Shown one piece after another: positions 7,828-18,032 of a stretch of 64,000 nucleotides of DNA. The DNA comes from Betaproteobacteria bacterium Ga0077532. Its GTDB lineage: Bacteria > Pseudomonadota > Gammaproteobacteria > Burkholderiales > Ga0077523. The stretch's first letter is position 1, and each line of letters starts with the position of its first letter. Made by a program: the position numbers and the translations under genes. The notes beneath the pieces were generated by a model, which saw only the letters and a program-made list of their open reading frames with translations, made no database searches and was not told the DNA's origin. The stretch is taken from positions 62,001 to 126,000 of the forward strand of contig LNEE01000038.1 in the NCBI GenBank assembly GCA_001464895.1, in the 5' to 3' direction.

Positions 7828-9287
7828 ACCTGGCGGCTCGCGCACGATGGGTGCGCGTCGCGGGATGGCTCCTGGCGGCGTGGTTCTGCATCGGAGCGGT
7901 ACGGGCACAAACGGTGAAGACACAGCCGGCGCCACCGGCAAGACCGCTGCTCGTCGACGAAGTGCTCGCATCGGTGGTATCGCGCTATCCCCCGCTTCTC
8001 GCGGCACTGATCGAGCAGGACATCGCCTCCGGGCGGCTGCGTCAGACCGAGGGCGCGTTCGATCTGAATCTCAATGCCGGCATGAACTCGACGCCGCTCG
8101 GCTACTACGATGGCCGCACCGGCTCGGTGATCCTCGAACAGGCCCTCCAGTCGTGGGGTGCGAAGGTCTACGGCGGCTATCGACTGGGCAGCGGGTTCCT
8201 GCCGAACTACAACCTGATGCGCACGCCCGCCGGTGGTCAGCTCACCGCGGGCGTGAAGATCAACCTGCTGCGCGATGGACGCATCGACAAGGACCGCGCA
8301 GCACAGGCCCAGGCACGCTTGGGTGAGGCCGCCGCGGACCCGTTCATCGCCCGTCAACGCCTCGATTTCGTTCGCACCGCGACCATCGCGTACTTCAACT
8401 GGCTCGGCGCCGGCCTGAGGCTCTCGGCAGCGGAGGAACTGCTGCGCGTGGCGAACGACCGCGATGCGGCCGTCGCGGAACAGGTGAAGCGCGGCGCCCT
8501 GGCACCCATCGTCCGCGTCGACAACGAGCGGCTCGTCATCAGCCGGAAGCTCGCAGCGATCCAGGCGCAGCGCCGCTTCGAGGCCACGGCAATCGAGCTG
8601 TCGCTCTTCCTGCGCGACGGCCAGGACCGGCCGTCCATCGCCACGCGGGACCGTCTTCCGCCGGCGTTCCCCGGGACCGTCGATCCCGACGGCACGCGCC
8701 TCCAGCGCGACATCGCCGACGCGGTCGCGCGGCGTCCCGAGACGCGCGGCATTGCGATCTCGATCGAACAATTGAAGATCGAGCGCGATCTTGCGCAGAA
8801 CGAACTGCTGCCGAGTCTGGACGTCGGCATCGAGGCACGACAGTCACCGATGCAGCGGCGGCAACCGGACATCGAAGCGCTCGAGACGCGACTGGGCGTG
8901 GAGTTCAACGTGCCACTTCAACGCCGCGCAGCCGCCGGCCGGCTGAAAACGGTGGAGGGGCAGATCCTCCGGCTGCGCACCGAGGAGCAGTTCATGCGCG
9001 AGCGCATCGAGAACGAGGTCCGGGACGCCTACTCGGCGCTCGCGGCGGTCGTCTCGCAGATCACCCAGGCGCGACGCAACGTCGTGCTCGCGGAGACGCT
9101 GGAGCAGGCGGAACGCCTACGTTTCAGCCAGGGCGCCACCGACCTCTTCGCGCTGCAGATCCGCGAGCAGGCGACCTTCGATGCCCGGCTGGGCGAGATC
9201 GACGCTTTCAACGAGTACCAGCGCGCCCTCGCCAACTACCGCGCGGCCGTGGCGAACGACGGCCAGGAAACGAGCGCCCGCCGTTGA
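7824..9287 (+). CDS. TolC-family outer membrane channel protein
   Basis: 487 aa with a signal peptide (about 1-30, ending AVRAQ). The start at 7824 overlaps the stop of the adaptor gene. The rest is the OEP architecture: two long helical repeats rich in A/R/E/Q with short beta-strands, e.g. around GRTGSVILEQALQSWGAKVY and LPSLDVGIEARQS, and the closing SQGATDLFALQIREQATFDA motif common near the end of these proteins. It would form the trimeric outer membrane and periplasmic tunnel for the preceding ABC protein and adaptor. No substrate gene is obvious nearby. Confidence 0.9.
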   Translation: MNLAARARWVRVAGWLLAAWFCIGAVRAQTVKTQPAPPARPLLVDEVLASVVSRYPPLLAALIEQDIASGRLRQTEGAFDLNLNAGMNSTPLGYYDGRTGSVILEQALQSWGAKVYGGYRLGSGFLPNYNLMRTPAGGQLTAGVKINLLRDGRIDKDRAAQAQARLGEAAADPFIARQRLDFVRTATIAYFNWLGAGLRLSAAEELLRVANDRDAAVAEQVKRGALAPIVRVDNERLVISRKLAAIQAQRRFEATAIELSLFLRDGQDRPSIATRDRLPPAFPGTVDPDGTRLQRDIADAVARRPETRGIAISIEQLKIERDLAQNELLPSLDVGIEARQSPMQRRQPDIEALETRLGVEFNVPLQRRAAAGRLKTVEGQILRLRTEEQFMRERIENEVRDAYSALAAVVSQITQARRNVVLAETLEQAERLRFSQGATDLFALQIREQATFDARLGEIDAFNEYQRALANYRAAVANDGQETSARR

Positions 9288-9315
9288 CCCGATATCGTGC
9301 GCACCGGCGGGGCTC

Positions 9316-9346
9316 GGACGCGGGCCCCAACGGTGCCCGCGCGTCC
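9316..9346. terminator. Hairpin between convergent genes
   Basis: The arms GGACGCGGGC and GCCCGCGCGTCC can pair with a two-base bulge around a 9-nt loop. It lies between the convergent TolC-like gene and the secreted-protein gene. It lacks a T tract on either side, so intrinsic termination is possible but not certain. Confidence 0.4.
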
Positions 9347-9347
9347 G

Positions 9348-9851
9348 TCAGCGATTCCAGGTCGCGTAGCCTGACGCGGTGCCGTCAGCCCAGTTGATCT
9401 GCGTGACGCCCGTGAAGGGGCTCGTACCACGGATGTCCTTGTATTTGCCCGTGCCGCCGGTGAAGGTGAACGACCCGGTGGAGCGCTTGGGTGCCCCCGA
9501 GAGCTGCCAGGTTACGTAGGCCTGATCACCATCGGCGTCGGCAATGATGCAGTAGCCGCCCGATCTTCCGGTGCCGGTCGCGAAGTTGAGGTCGTTGAAC
9601 GCAGGGCACTTCAAGCCAGCGAGGTGGAAGTGGCTGCCATCGCCCTTGTCGTTGAAGAACGTCCCACTGAACTCGCCCACCCAGTAGTAGTGCCCCTTCT
9701 CCAGCTCGTAGGCCTTGCCGACGCCGAACCAGCCGAACTCGCCCACGGGTTTGACCTCCTGTGCCTGCGCCATGGGGATCGCTGCCACCCCAGCGACGAG
9801 CGCCAGCCTCGCAATACAGCGCGCTGCTCCAGCCTTGCCGAATCCGGACAT
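9348..9851 (-). CDS. Small secreted beta-barrel-like protein, function unknown
   Basis: 167 aa. The start at 9851 is preferred over an upstream in-frame codon because it leads straight into a signal peptide (residues about 1-30, ending MAQAQ). The mature part alternates short strands and glycines. It contains TGSFTFTGGTGKYKDIRGTS, a 'GGTGKYxxIxG' signature typical of calycin/allene-oxide-cyclase-like barrels and DUF3224-type proteins. Two cysteines (LKCPAF and GYCIIAD) could form a disulfide. No enzymatic residues are evident. The fold is a guess from this motif; the function is unknown. Confidence 0.65.
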   Translation of the reverse strand: MSGFGKAGAARCIARLALVAGVAAIPMAQAQEVKPVGEFGWFGVGKAYELEKGHYYWVGEFSGTFFNDKGDGSHFHLAGLKCPAFNDLNFATGTGRSGGYCIIADADGDQAYVTWQLSGAPKRSTGSFTFTGGTGKYKDIRGTSPFTGVTQINWADGTASGYATWNR

Positions 9852-10105
9852 GATCGAATGCCTCCCTGTTGGTCTTTGTGTCACCGGACGATGACGCGGC
9901 CGACGATATCGGCTCACTCCTTACAAATGGGTTACGCGTTCGCGGCGGGCATGCCATGCCACTGCACTTCTGCTAACTTAGGAAAGCCCGGGGATTGGCC
10001 ACGCGTCCTTCCGACACCGCCGCTTTCCGGAAACCCCGACGGTCCGCCACGCTCCCTGCCCCAACGGGATCGGACGACCCCAACCGCGCCGACACACCAG
10101 CGCCC

Positions 10106-11653
10106 ATGACGCATCCGTGGCCGGAGAGCTTCGCCACCATGGCAGACCTGAACGAGACCGAGATCGCAAGTCCTGCGACCCCGCAACCCGATGGAGCACC
10201 CGGAGCAGACGAACGAGGGGGACCGGCAGAGCCAATAGAGCGAGAAGGATCCTGCGGCAGGACGCTGCGCATCGTGAATTCGCTCGCCACCGCGTTCCTG
10301 TCCGGGATGCACCCGCACGAAGCGGCCCGACAAGCCGTCGAGGCCGTCGCAGCCTGCGTCGTGGATGTCCGCGTGAGTTGCTATCTGCGCGACGGGCCGG
10401 ACTCCTTCCGGATCGTCCACTCGGTGTCGGGCACCGATGCCCTGGGCTCCGTGACCGGGTTCCTGACCAAGCCCCCTACCGACTGGATGCGGCGCTATGG
10501 TGAGACGCTCGTGATCGCCGATTCGCGTACCGATGCGCGGCTTTCACCGATCTCGGGGATCGTCTCGGAACTGCACGTTGCCGCGTTCGTGTGCGCGCCG
10601 CTCGCGCGTGACGGCAAGGCCTACGGGGCCCTGACGCTTGCCGCTGCAACACCCCGTCAGTGGACGGAGGGCGAGGTCGAGATGGTGACCGACGTCGCCC
10701 AGGCGCTTTCGCTGGGCATGCAGAAGGCGCGGGCCGACGAGAAGCGCGCCGCAGCCGAGGCCGAGCTGCTCGCCCATCGGGATCATCTCCAGCAACTCGT
10801 CGAGGACCGCACCCGGCATCTGCGGGACGCGAAAGAGCGTGCGGAGCGCGCCGACCGCGGCAAGACCGAGTTCCTGTCGAACGTTTCGCACGAGCTGCGC
10901 ACGCCGCTGCACTCGATACTGTCGTTCGCCCGGCTCGGCGCCGACCGTCTGCGGGGCGACGCGATCGACGGTCAGAAACTGGCGCTCTACCTCGACCGGA
11001 TCGTCGCGAGCGCCGAGTCGCTGCGCAGCATGGTCGACGATCTGCTCACGCTCTCGCGCCTGGGCACCGATCACACGGCGCACGTGCAGGCATCCCACGA
11101 TCTCGGCGGCGTGCTCGATGCCGCGATCTGGGAGGTACGCGACACGCTGCACGCCCGCGGACAGTCGGTGGTGAGGCGCTTCGAGACCCGTGAGCTCGAA
11201 GTCTGGTGCGACCGCGATCACATCGCCCTCGTGCTCTATCACCTGCTGACCAATGCGTCGAAGTTCGCGCCGGAGGGTCGCGACATCGTGGTGACCGTCC
11301 ACGCCACGACCATCCTCCCGATCATCGACGGCGAACACGCGGGTCCGATGCCGGCACTCGAGATCGCGGTGCGGGATCAGGGCCCCGGCATTCCCGAGGA
11401 CGAGTTCGAATCGATCTTCGAGAAATTCGTGCAGAGCAGTCGCACGCAAACCGGCGCTGGCGGCAAGGGCCTCGGCCTCGCGATCTGTCGACAGATCATC
11501 CGTCTGCATGGCGCCGACATCCGGGCGACGAATCATCCTGACGGCGGTGCGGTGTTCACGTTCCAGCTCCCGCGCCAGAGCCTGGCGGAGGGTGCCGCCA
11601 CGGTGGCGGACACCACAGGCGCCCAGGAGGGCAGCCCGCGGTGGCTGCACTGA
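10106..11653 (+). CDS. GAF-domain sensor histidine kinase (orphan)
   Basis: 515 aa from this ATG. A TTG at 9995 behind AGGA and an ATG at 10139 are also possible starts. There are no membrane spans, so the kinase is soluble. A GAF domain (about 60-215) is followed by a coiled coil (about 215-255), a HisKA dimerisation helix with the phospho-acceptor in FLSNVSHELRTPLHSIL, and a HATPase domain with N-box (LTNASKFAPEG), G1 (DQGPGIPEDEFESIFEKF) and G2 (GGKGLGLAICRQI). No response regulator gene is adjacent, so the partner is elsewhere and the signal is unknown. Confidence 0.88.
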   Translation: MTHPWPESFATMADLNETEIASPATPQPDGAPGADERGGPAEPIEREGSCGRTLRIVNSLATAFLSGMHPHEAARQAVEAVAACVVDVRVSCYLRDGPDSFRIVHSVSGTDALGSVTGFLTKPPTDWMRRYGETLVIADSRTDARLSPISGIVSELHVAAFVCAPLARDGKAYGALTLAAATPRQWTEGEVEMVTDVAQALSLGMQKARADEKRAAAEAELLAHRDHLQQLVEDRTRHLRDAKERAERADRGKTEFLSNVSHELRTPLHSILSFARLGADRLRGDAIDGQKLALYLDRIVASAESLRSMVDDLLTLSRLGTDHTAHVQASHDLGGVLDAAIWEVRDTLHARGQSVVRRFETRELEVWCDRDHIALVLYHLLTNASKFAPEGRDIVVTVHATTILPIIDGEHAGPMPALEIAVRDQGPGIPEDEFESIFEKFVQSSRTQTGAGGKGLGLAICRQIIRLHGADIRATNHPDGGAVFTFQLPRQSLAEGAATVADTTGAQEGSPRWLH

Positions 11654-11694
11654 CACCGACCGGGCGGGGCCCCTGCCCCGGACCCGGGTCGGTG
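11654..11694. terminator. Large GC-rich hairpin between convergent genes
   Basis: Outer arms CACCGACC and GGTCGGTG enclose a second paired block CGGGGC/GCCCCG around a 4-nt loop. It lies exactly between the stop codons of the sensor kinase and cysK, so it is placed as a bidirectional transcription stop. No strong T run follows on either strand. Confidence 0.5.
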
Positions 11695-11695
11695 C

Positions 11696-12628
11696 TCAGT
11701 CGAGCAGACCCTCGAACAACTTCGTGCTGATGTAGCGCTCACCGAACGACGGGATGATCACCACGATCAGCTTGCCCGCGTTCTCCGGGCGCTTCGCCAC
11801 GGTGATCGCGGCGGCGGTGGCTGCGCCCGACGAGATCCCGACGAGCAGCCCCTCCTCCTTCGCCATGCGCCGCGCCATCGCGAAGGCGTCGTCGTTGCCG
11901 ACGCGCACCACCTCGTCGTAGACCGTCGTGTCGAGGATCGCCGGCACGAACCCGGCACCGATCCCCTGCAGCGGGTGCGGGCCCTTCTGCCCGCCTGAGA
12001 GCACGGGGGAGGCCTCGGGCTCCACCGCGATGCAACGGAACGACGGCCTGCGCGCCTTCAGGACCTGGCCCACGCCGGTGATCGTGCCGCCCGTACCGAT
12101 GCCCGCGACGAGGAAGTCGACCTGGCCGTCGGTGTCGGCCCAGATCTCCTCGGCCGTGGTGCGGCGGTGGATCTCGGGGTTGGCGGGGTTCGCGAACTGC
12201 TGGGGGATGAGGTAGCGCGGATCGGCAGCAGCCATTTCCTCGGCCTTCCGGATCGCGCCTCCCATGCCGTCCGGGCCGGGCGTCAGGATCAGCTCGGCGC
12301 CGTAGGCGCGGAGCAGCGCGCGGCGCTCGCGGCTCATCGTTTCCGGCATCACGATGGCGAGCTTGTAGCCCCGGGCTGCGCAGACGAAGGCGAGCGCGAT
12401 GCCGGTGTTGCCGCTCGTCGGTTCGAGAATGATGGTGTCGGGCTTGATGAGGCCGGCCTGCTCGGCGGCATCGATCATCGAGACGCCGATGCGATCCTTC
12501 ACGCTGTGGGCCGGGTTCATGAACTCCAGCTTCGCCACCACCTGTGCGGCGCAGCCCTCGGTGACGCGGTTCAGGCGGACCAGCGGGGTATGGCCGATCA
12601 GCTCGGTGACGCTGTTCGCGATCTTCAT
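11696..12628 (-). CDS. cysK: Cysteine synthase A (O-acetylserine sulfhydrylase)
   Basis: 310 aa. A PLP enzyme that makes L-cysteine from O-acetylserine and sulfide in the cytoplasm. It carries the PLP lysine in [11 protein letters not shown], the substrate loop [10 protein letters not shown], the phosphate-binding [10 protein letters not shown] and the C-terminal [10 protein letters not shown]. Length is normal for CysK. The start at 12628 is supported by a GGAGA ribosome binding site 8-9 bases upstream; translation further upstream would read through an implausible Arg-rich region. It is divergent from a glutamine amidotransferase gene. Confidence 0.95.
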   Translation of the reverse strand: MKIANSVTELIGHTPLVRLNRVTEGCAAQVVAKLEFMNPAHSVKDRIGVSMIDAAEQAGLIKPDTIILEPTSGNTGIALAFVCAARGYKLAIVMPETMSRERRALLRAYGAELILTPGPDGMGGAIRKAEEMAAADPRYLIPQQFANPANPEIHRRTTAEEIWADTDGQVDFLVAGIGTGGTITGVGQVLKARRPSFRCIAVEPEASPVLSGGQKGPHPLQGIGAGFVPAILDTTVYDEVVRVGNDDAFAMARRMAKEEGLLVGISSGAATAAAITVAKRPENAGKLIVVIIPSFGERYISTKLFEGLLD

Positions 12629-12698
12629 GGCGTTTCTCTCCTCTCGTGTGCATTGGGGGCGCGGCAAGCCGGTGAGGCTAACCCACCGTGCGACGGGG

Positions 12699-12720
12699 TA
12701 CCAGACGGGATACCAGACGG
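12699..12720 (+). repeat. Short direct repeat in the cysK/amidotransferase divergent region
   Basis: TACCAGACGG occurs twice, at 12699-12708 and 12711-12720, a 12-bp period. It lies in the 153-bp region between the divergent starts of cysK and the glutamine amidotransferase gene. A possible binding site for a regulator; no factor can be named. Confidence 0.4.
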
Positions 12721-12781
12721 CGCCCCCGTGCCCGCGGCCATCATCGATAATCGTGATCCCGTCCACCGGTGCCCGTCCGCC

Positions 12782-13555
12782 ATGTGCCAGCTTCTCGGCA
12801 TGAACTGTAACGTCCCCACGGACATCTGTTTCTCGTTCGCCGGTTTCCAGCAACGCGGTGGCCGCACCGACCATCATGGCGACGGCTGGGGCATCGCGTT
12901 CTTCGAGGGCCGCGGCTGCCGCGTCTTCCTCGACCCGGAACCCGCGGCGCAGTCCCCCGTGGCGCAACTGGTGCGGGACTACCCGATCCGGTCGATGAAC
13001 GTCATCGCCCATATCCGCAAGGCCACCCGTGGCCCGGTCGGGCTGGAGAACACGCACCCGTTCATGCGCGAACTGTGGGGGCGCTACTGGCTCTTCGCGC
13101 ACAACGGCACACTCGACAACTACGATCCCGTCCTCGCGGGCCAGTGCCGGCCGGTGGGTGCGACCGACAGCGAGCTGGCGTTCTGCCATCTGATCGAGAC
13201 GTTGCGCGCGCACTTCGGCGACCACACCCCGGACAGCGACGACCTGCTGCCGGTGATCCGAACGTGGGCCGACGGCGTGGCCACCCACGGGACGTTCAAC
13301 TTCCTGCTCTCGAACGGGGACTGCCTTTTCGCCCGGGCATCGACCCAGCTCGCGTACGTGGAGCGCCGGGCCCCGTTCACCACTGCGCACCTGGTCGACG
13401 AGGATGTGGCGGTGGACTTCAGCACGGTCACGACCCCCGACGACCGCGTCGCGGTGATCGCCACGTTGCCGCTCACGGACAACGAGGCATGGACGGCGCT
13501 CGCGCCCGGCGAGCTGGCGATGTTCCGTCACGGGGAGCGGGTGCGGGCGGACTGA
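12782..13555 (+). CDS. Class II glutamine amidotransferase (YafJ/EgtC-like)
   Basis: 257 aa. The protein begins [10 protein letters not shown]; the N-terminal Cys2, exposed after Met removal, is the Ntn nucleophile of class II glutamine amidotransferases. Other family landmarks are the [18 protein letters not shown] strand-turn, [20 protein letters not shown] and [12 protein letters not shown]. Length matches stand-alone YafJ-type proteins, which have unknown acceptor substrates. EgtC of ergothioneine synthesis is similar, but no egtB or egtD is nearby, so a specific pathway is not assigned. Confidence 0.88.
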   Translation: MCQLLGMNCNVPTDICFSFAGFQQRGGRTDHHGDGWGIAFFEGRGCRVFLDPEPAAQSPVAQLVRDYPIRSMNVIAHIRKATRGPVGLENTHPFMRELWGRYWLFAHNGTLDNYDPVLAGQCRPVGATDSELAFCHLIETLRAHFGDHTPDSDDLLPVIRTWADGVATHGTFNFLLSNGDCLFARASTQLAYVERRAPFTTAHLVDEDVAVDFSTVTTPDDRVAVIATLPLTDNEAWTALAPGELAMFRHGERVRAD

Positions 13556-13959
13556 GGGCAGACCCGAGGGACGGACGCTGAGGGCGGATCGGCGCGATGG
13601 GACCGGTTGCAATCCAACAGAGGCTGGTCCGGCGCGGTCCGCGCAACGCCCACGAATCTCTGGCGGGAACCATCGCGCGACAGCGTCGTCATGTCGGTAA
13701 CCCGGGAGTAGCGCCCGTGCAGCGGTGCTCTCCCGGGCACCGCACCTTGACGCCGCTGCAACCTTGGACTTACCTTGCCAGGACACCCGCATCGTCGAGT
13801 GGCACATGGGTTCCTGCACGGCGATGAAGCGCCGACACGACCGGAGAGGTCGCGCAGGAATCGATGCAAGCCGCCAGGGTCAGTCCACGGCAAACACCGG
13901 GGCCGCGCAGAACATCCATCGGTAGACCGCACGCCGACCGCCATCGGGGGGAGTTCGTC
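13556..13959 (+). other. 404-bp intergenic region before pcaH
   Basis: No gene is convincing here. The one clear structure is an inverted repeat, CCCGGGAG at 13701-13708 and CTCCCGGG at 13730-13737, with a 21-nt loop. It could be an attenuator or terminator hairpin for the upstream gene or an operator for the pca genes. TTGACG at 13745-13750 could be a -35, but a matching -10 is poor. I see no recognisable PcaQ-type or IclR-type box. Confidence 0.35.
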
Positions 13960-14667
13960 ATGCATCCGGTTCGCCCGTACTGGCGCGCCCTGCCGGGCAC
14001 GCAGCCCGAGTATCTGCATCCTACGTACACCTCCACCGCGAAGCGCTCGCCCACGCGGCCGCTCGTGCGCATGCCGCAGACGCTATCGGAGGTGACGGGG
14101 CCGATCTTCGGTCACGACGCTGTGGGCGCCGGCCCCCAGGACGACCTCACGAAGCAGCACGCGGGGGAGCCGCTCGGCGAGCGCATCGTGGTGTCGGGTC
14201 GCGTGCTCGACGAGGACGGCCAGCCGGTGCCGCACACGCTCGTCGAGGTCTGGCAGTGCAATGCAGCAGGCCGCTACCTGCACGTGAACGACCGCCACGA
14301 TGCGCCGATCGATCCGAACTTCTCGGGCTGCGGACGCATGCTGACGGACGCGGAAGGTCGTTACCGCTTCGTCACGATCAAGCCGGGTGCGTATCCGTGG
14401 CGCAACCACTACAACGCATGGCGACCGGCGCACATCCACTTCTCGCTGTTCGGGCGCGCGTTCCTCACGCGGCTCGTGACCCAGATGTATTTTCCCGGCG
14501 ATCCGCTGCTGCCCGCCGATCCGATCTTCAACAGCACCGCGGACCCCATGGCGCGTGATCGACTCGTGTCGACCTTCGACTGGGAGACCACCGAGCCCGA
14601 GTTCGCCCTCGGCTATCGCTTCGACATCGTGCTGCGCGGTCGCGATGCCACGCCGGCGTCCGCCTGA
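13960..14667 (+). CDS. pcaH: Protocatechuate 3,4-dioxygenase beta subunit
   Basis: 235 aa. With PcaG it cleaves protocatechuate between the two hydroxyls (intradiol) to give 3-carboxy-cis,cis-muconate. The start at 13960 follows GGGGGAG. The non-heme Fe(III) site residues are recognisable: the Tyr in the KPGAYPWRNHYNAWRP stretch (two tyrosines) and the following PAHIHFS (two histidines). The N-terminal YWRALPGTQPEYLHPTYTST extension is usual for the beta subunit. Only 1 bp separates it from pcaG, and pcaB follows, forming an operon. Confidence 0.95.
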   Translation: MHPVRPYWRALPGTQPEYLHPTYTSTAKRSPTRPLVRMPQTLSEVTGPIFGHDAVGAGPQDDLTKQHAGEPLGERIVVSGRVLDEDGQPVPHTLVEVWQCNAAGRYLHVNDRHDAPIDPNFSGCGRMLTDAEGRYRFVTIKPGAYPWRNHYNAWRPAHIHFSLFGRAFLTRLVTQMYFPGDPLLPADPIFNSTADPMARDRLVSTFDWETTEPEFALGYRFDIVLRGRDATPASA

Positions 14668-14668
14668 G

Positions 14669-15232
14669 ATGCATCTGCCCGCCACTGCGAGCCAGACGGT
14701 CGGCCCCTACTTCGCGATCGGTCTCGACGCACTGCTGCGCACGGACCTCGCACCGGCCGATGTTCCGGGGCGACGGGTCATGATCGCGGGCCGGGTCCTC
14801 GACGGCGACGGCGCACCCGTGACCGATGCCTTGCTCGAGCTGTGGCAGGCGAATGCGGAGGGCAAGTACGCACACCCCGACGACGGACAGGAACGTGCCG
14901 TGGACCCGCGTTTCCAGGGCTTCGGGCGCGTGTCGACGGACGCCACGGGCGCGTTCCGGTTCGCGACCATCGTTCCCGGACGCGTGCCCGGTCCCGATGG
15001 AACGCTCCAGGCCCCGCACATCCTCGTCAGCGTGTTCATGCGCGGCCTGCTGAAGCAACTCGTCACGCGCATCTACTTCCCCGACGACACCGCCAACGCG
15101 GGCGATCCCGTGCTTGCCTTCGTGCCCACCGAGCGGCGCGGCACGCTCATCGCTCGCCCGGAGCCCGCCGGCGGCTTCACCTGGAACGTGATCCTCCAGG
15201 GCGAAGACGAGACGGTGTTCTTCGACTTCTGA
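14669..15232 (+). CDS. pcaG: Protocatechuate 3,4-dioxygenase alpha subunit
   Basis: 187 aa. It begins with the alpha-subunit signature ATASQTVGPYFAIGL, followed by the intradiol core (GRVLDGDGAPVTDALLELWQA). The region equivalent to the iron site reads APHILVSVFMRG, lacking the second ligand pattern, as expected for the non-catalytic alpha chain. It is shorter than PcaH, also as expected. The ATG is 1 bp after the pcaH stop, so translation is likely coupled. Confidence 0.95.
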   Translation: MHLPATASQTVGPYFAIGLDALLRTDLAPADVPGRRVMIAGRVLDGDGAPVTDALLELWQANAEGKYAHPDDGQERAVDPRFQGFGRVSTDATGAFRFATIVPGRVPGPDGTLQAPHILVSVFMRGLLKQLVTRIYFPDDTANAGDPVLAFVPTERRGTLIARPEPAGGFTWNVILQGEDETVFFDF

Positions 15233-15290
15233 CCCCGATGATCACCCGCGCCCGACACGAGGCAGGCATCGCCACGACACGGGGCGTCGG

Positions 15291-16697
15291 ATGACCGCGA
15301 CCACGCCGCCGCTCCCGGGGGAGACGCCGCAGGGCCACGTCGTGGGTCTGCTCGATCCGCTCTTCGGCAGCGTGCGCATGCGCGAGGTGCTCTCCGACCG
15401 CTCGCGCGTGCAGGCGATGCTCGACGTGGAAGCGGCGCTCGCGCGTGCCAATGCGCGAGTCGGCGCAATCCCCGCCAGCGCCGCCGAGATCATCGAGCGC
15501 CACTGCGACGCTTCGCTGTACGACCTCGTGGCCCTCGGCGTCGCCGCGGCGATGGCCGGGAACCCGGCGATTCCCCTCGTGAAATGGCTCACCGAGGCGG
15601 TGGCACGGGAGGACCCCGAAGCCGCACGCTTCGTCCACTGGGGGGGCACCAGCCAGGACATCATCGATACCGGGTTCGTGCTGCAGATGCGGGCCGGGCT
15701 CGATCTGCTGTCGGTCGATCTCGCGCGCCTCGCGCACGCCGTGGCAGGGCTCGCTTCGTCGCATGCCCTGACGCCCGTCGCGGGACGCACACTGATGCAA
15801 CAGGCGCTTCCCACGACGTTCGGTCTGCAGGCGGCAGGCTGGCTCTCCGCCCTCACCCGCGACCGCGTGCGCCTGCGGGAGGTACAGCCGCGCGTGCTCG
15901 CCATCCAGTTCGGCGGTGCCGCCGGTACGCTCGCGTCGCTCGGCGAACTCGGGCTGGAAGTCGCTGCAGCCCTTGCGCGCGACCTCGAACTCGCGCTGCC
16001 GGACATCCCATGGCACACCCAGCGAGATCGAATGGCGGAGACCGCGACGACGCTCGGTCTGCTGGGCGGCACGCTCGGAAAGATCGCCCGGGATCTGCTG
16101 CTCCTGATGCAGACGGAGATCGCGGAAGTCGCCGAACCGCATTCACCGGGTCGCGGTACGTCTTCCTCTCTCCCTCACAAGAGGAACCCGGTCGGCGCGA
16201 CCGTGACCGCGGCGGCCGCGTTGCGCATCCCCGGGCTCGTGTCGACGATGCTCTCGGCCATGGTGCAGGAACACGGCCGGGCCGCCGGCGGCTGGCACGC
16301 CGAGTGGGAGACCCTGCCCGAGATCTTCCTGCTGGTGCACGGGGCGGTGGTGCATCTCACGCACGTCATCCAGGGCCTGGAAGTGGATACCGTACGGATG
16401 CGGGAGAACCTCGAACTGACCCGCGGGCTGATCCTCGCCGAGGCGGTGACCGTCGCGCTCGCGCCGGCACTGGGCCGCATGGCAGCCCATCAGCTCGTGG
16501 AACGCGCGTGCACGCAGGCGCTGGCCGAGCGTCGGCACCTGCGCCAGGTGCTGTCGGAGTATCTGGAGGTGCGTGCCGTGCTGTCCGACGACACGCTCGC
16601 GCGGCTGTTCGACCCTCGACACTACGTGGGGCTCGCGGACGTGCTCGTCTCTCGCGCACTGGCGACGGCGGAACATCTGGGAGACGGCCCGGCCTGA
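15291..16697 (+). CDS. pcaB: 3-carboxy-cis,cis-muconate cycloisomerase
   Basis: 468 aa, fumarase/aspartase superfamily. Converts 3-carboxy-cis,cis-muconate to 4-carboxymuconolactone, the step after PcaHG. The superfamily signature GRGTSSSLPHKRNPVGA is at about 285-301. Other landmarks are HWGGTSQDIIDTGFVLQMR and TPVAGRTLMQQALPTTFG. It lies 58 bp after pcaG in the same direction. The next pathway genes (pcaC, pcaD, pcaIJ) are not in this window. Confidence 0.95.
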   Translation: MTATTPPLPGETPQGHVVGLLDPLFGSVRMREVLSDRSRVQAMLDVEAALARANARVGAIPASAAEIIERHCDASLYDLVALGVAAAMAGNPAIPLVKWLTEAVAREDPEAARFVHWGGTSQDIIDTGFVLQMRAGLDLLSVDLARLAHAVAGLASSHALTPVAGRTLMQQALPTTFGLQAAGWLSALTRDRVRLREVQPRVLAIQFGGAAGTLASLGELGLEVAAALARDLELALPDIPWHTQRDRMAETATTLGLLGGTLGKIARDLLLLMQTEIAEVAEPHSPGRGTSSSLPHKRNPVGATVTAAAALRIPGLVSTMLSAMVQEHGRAAGGWHAEWETLPEIFLLVHGAVVHLTHVIQGLEVDTVRMRENLELTRGLILAEAVTVALAPALGRMAAHQLVERACTQALAERRHLRQVLSEYLEVRAVLSDDTLARLFDPRHYVGLADVLVSRALATAEHLGDGPA

Positions 16698-16722
16698 GCA
16701 GGCAGGGCATGCAACGCTGCAA

Positions 16723-18028
<1,306 letters not shown>

Positions 18029-18032
<4 letters not shown>

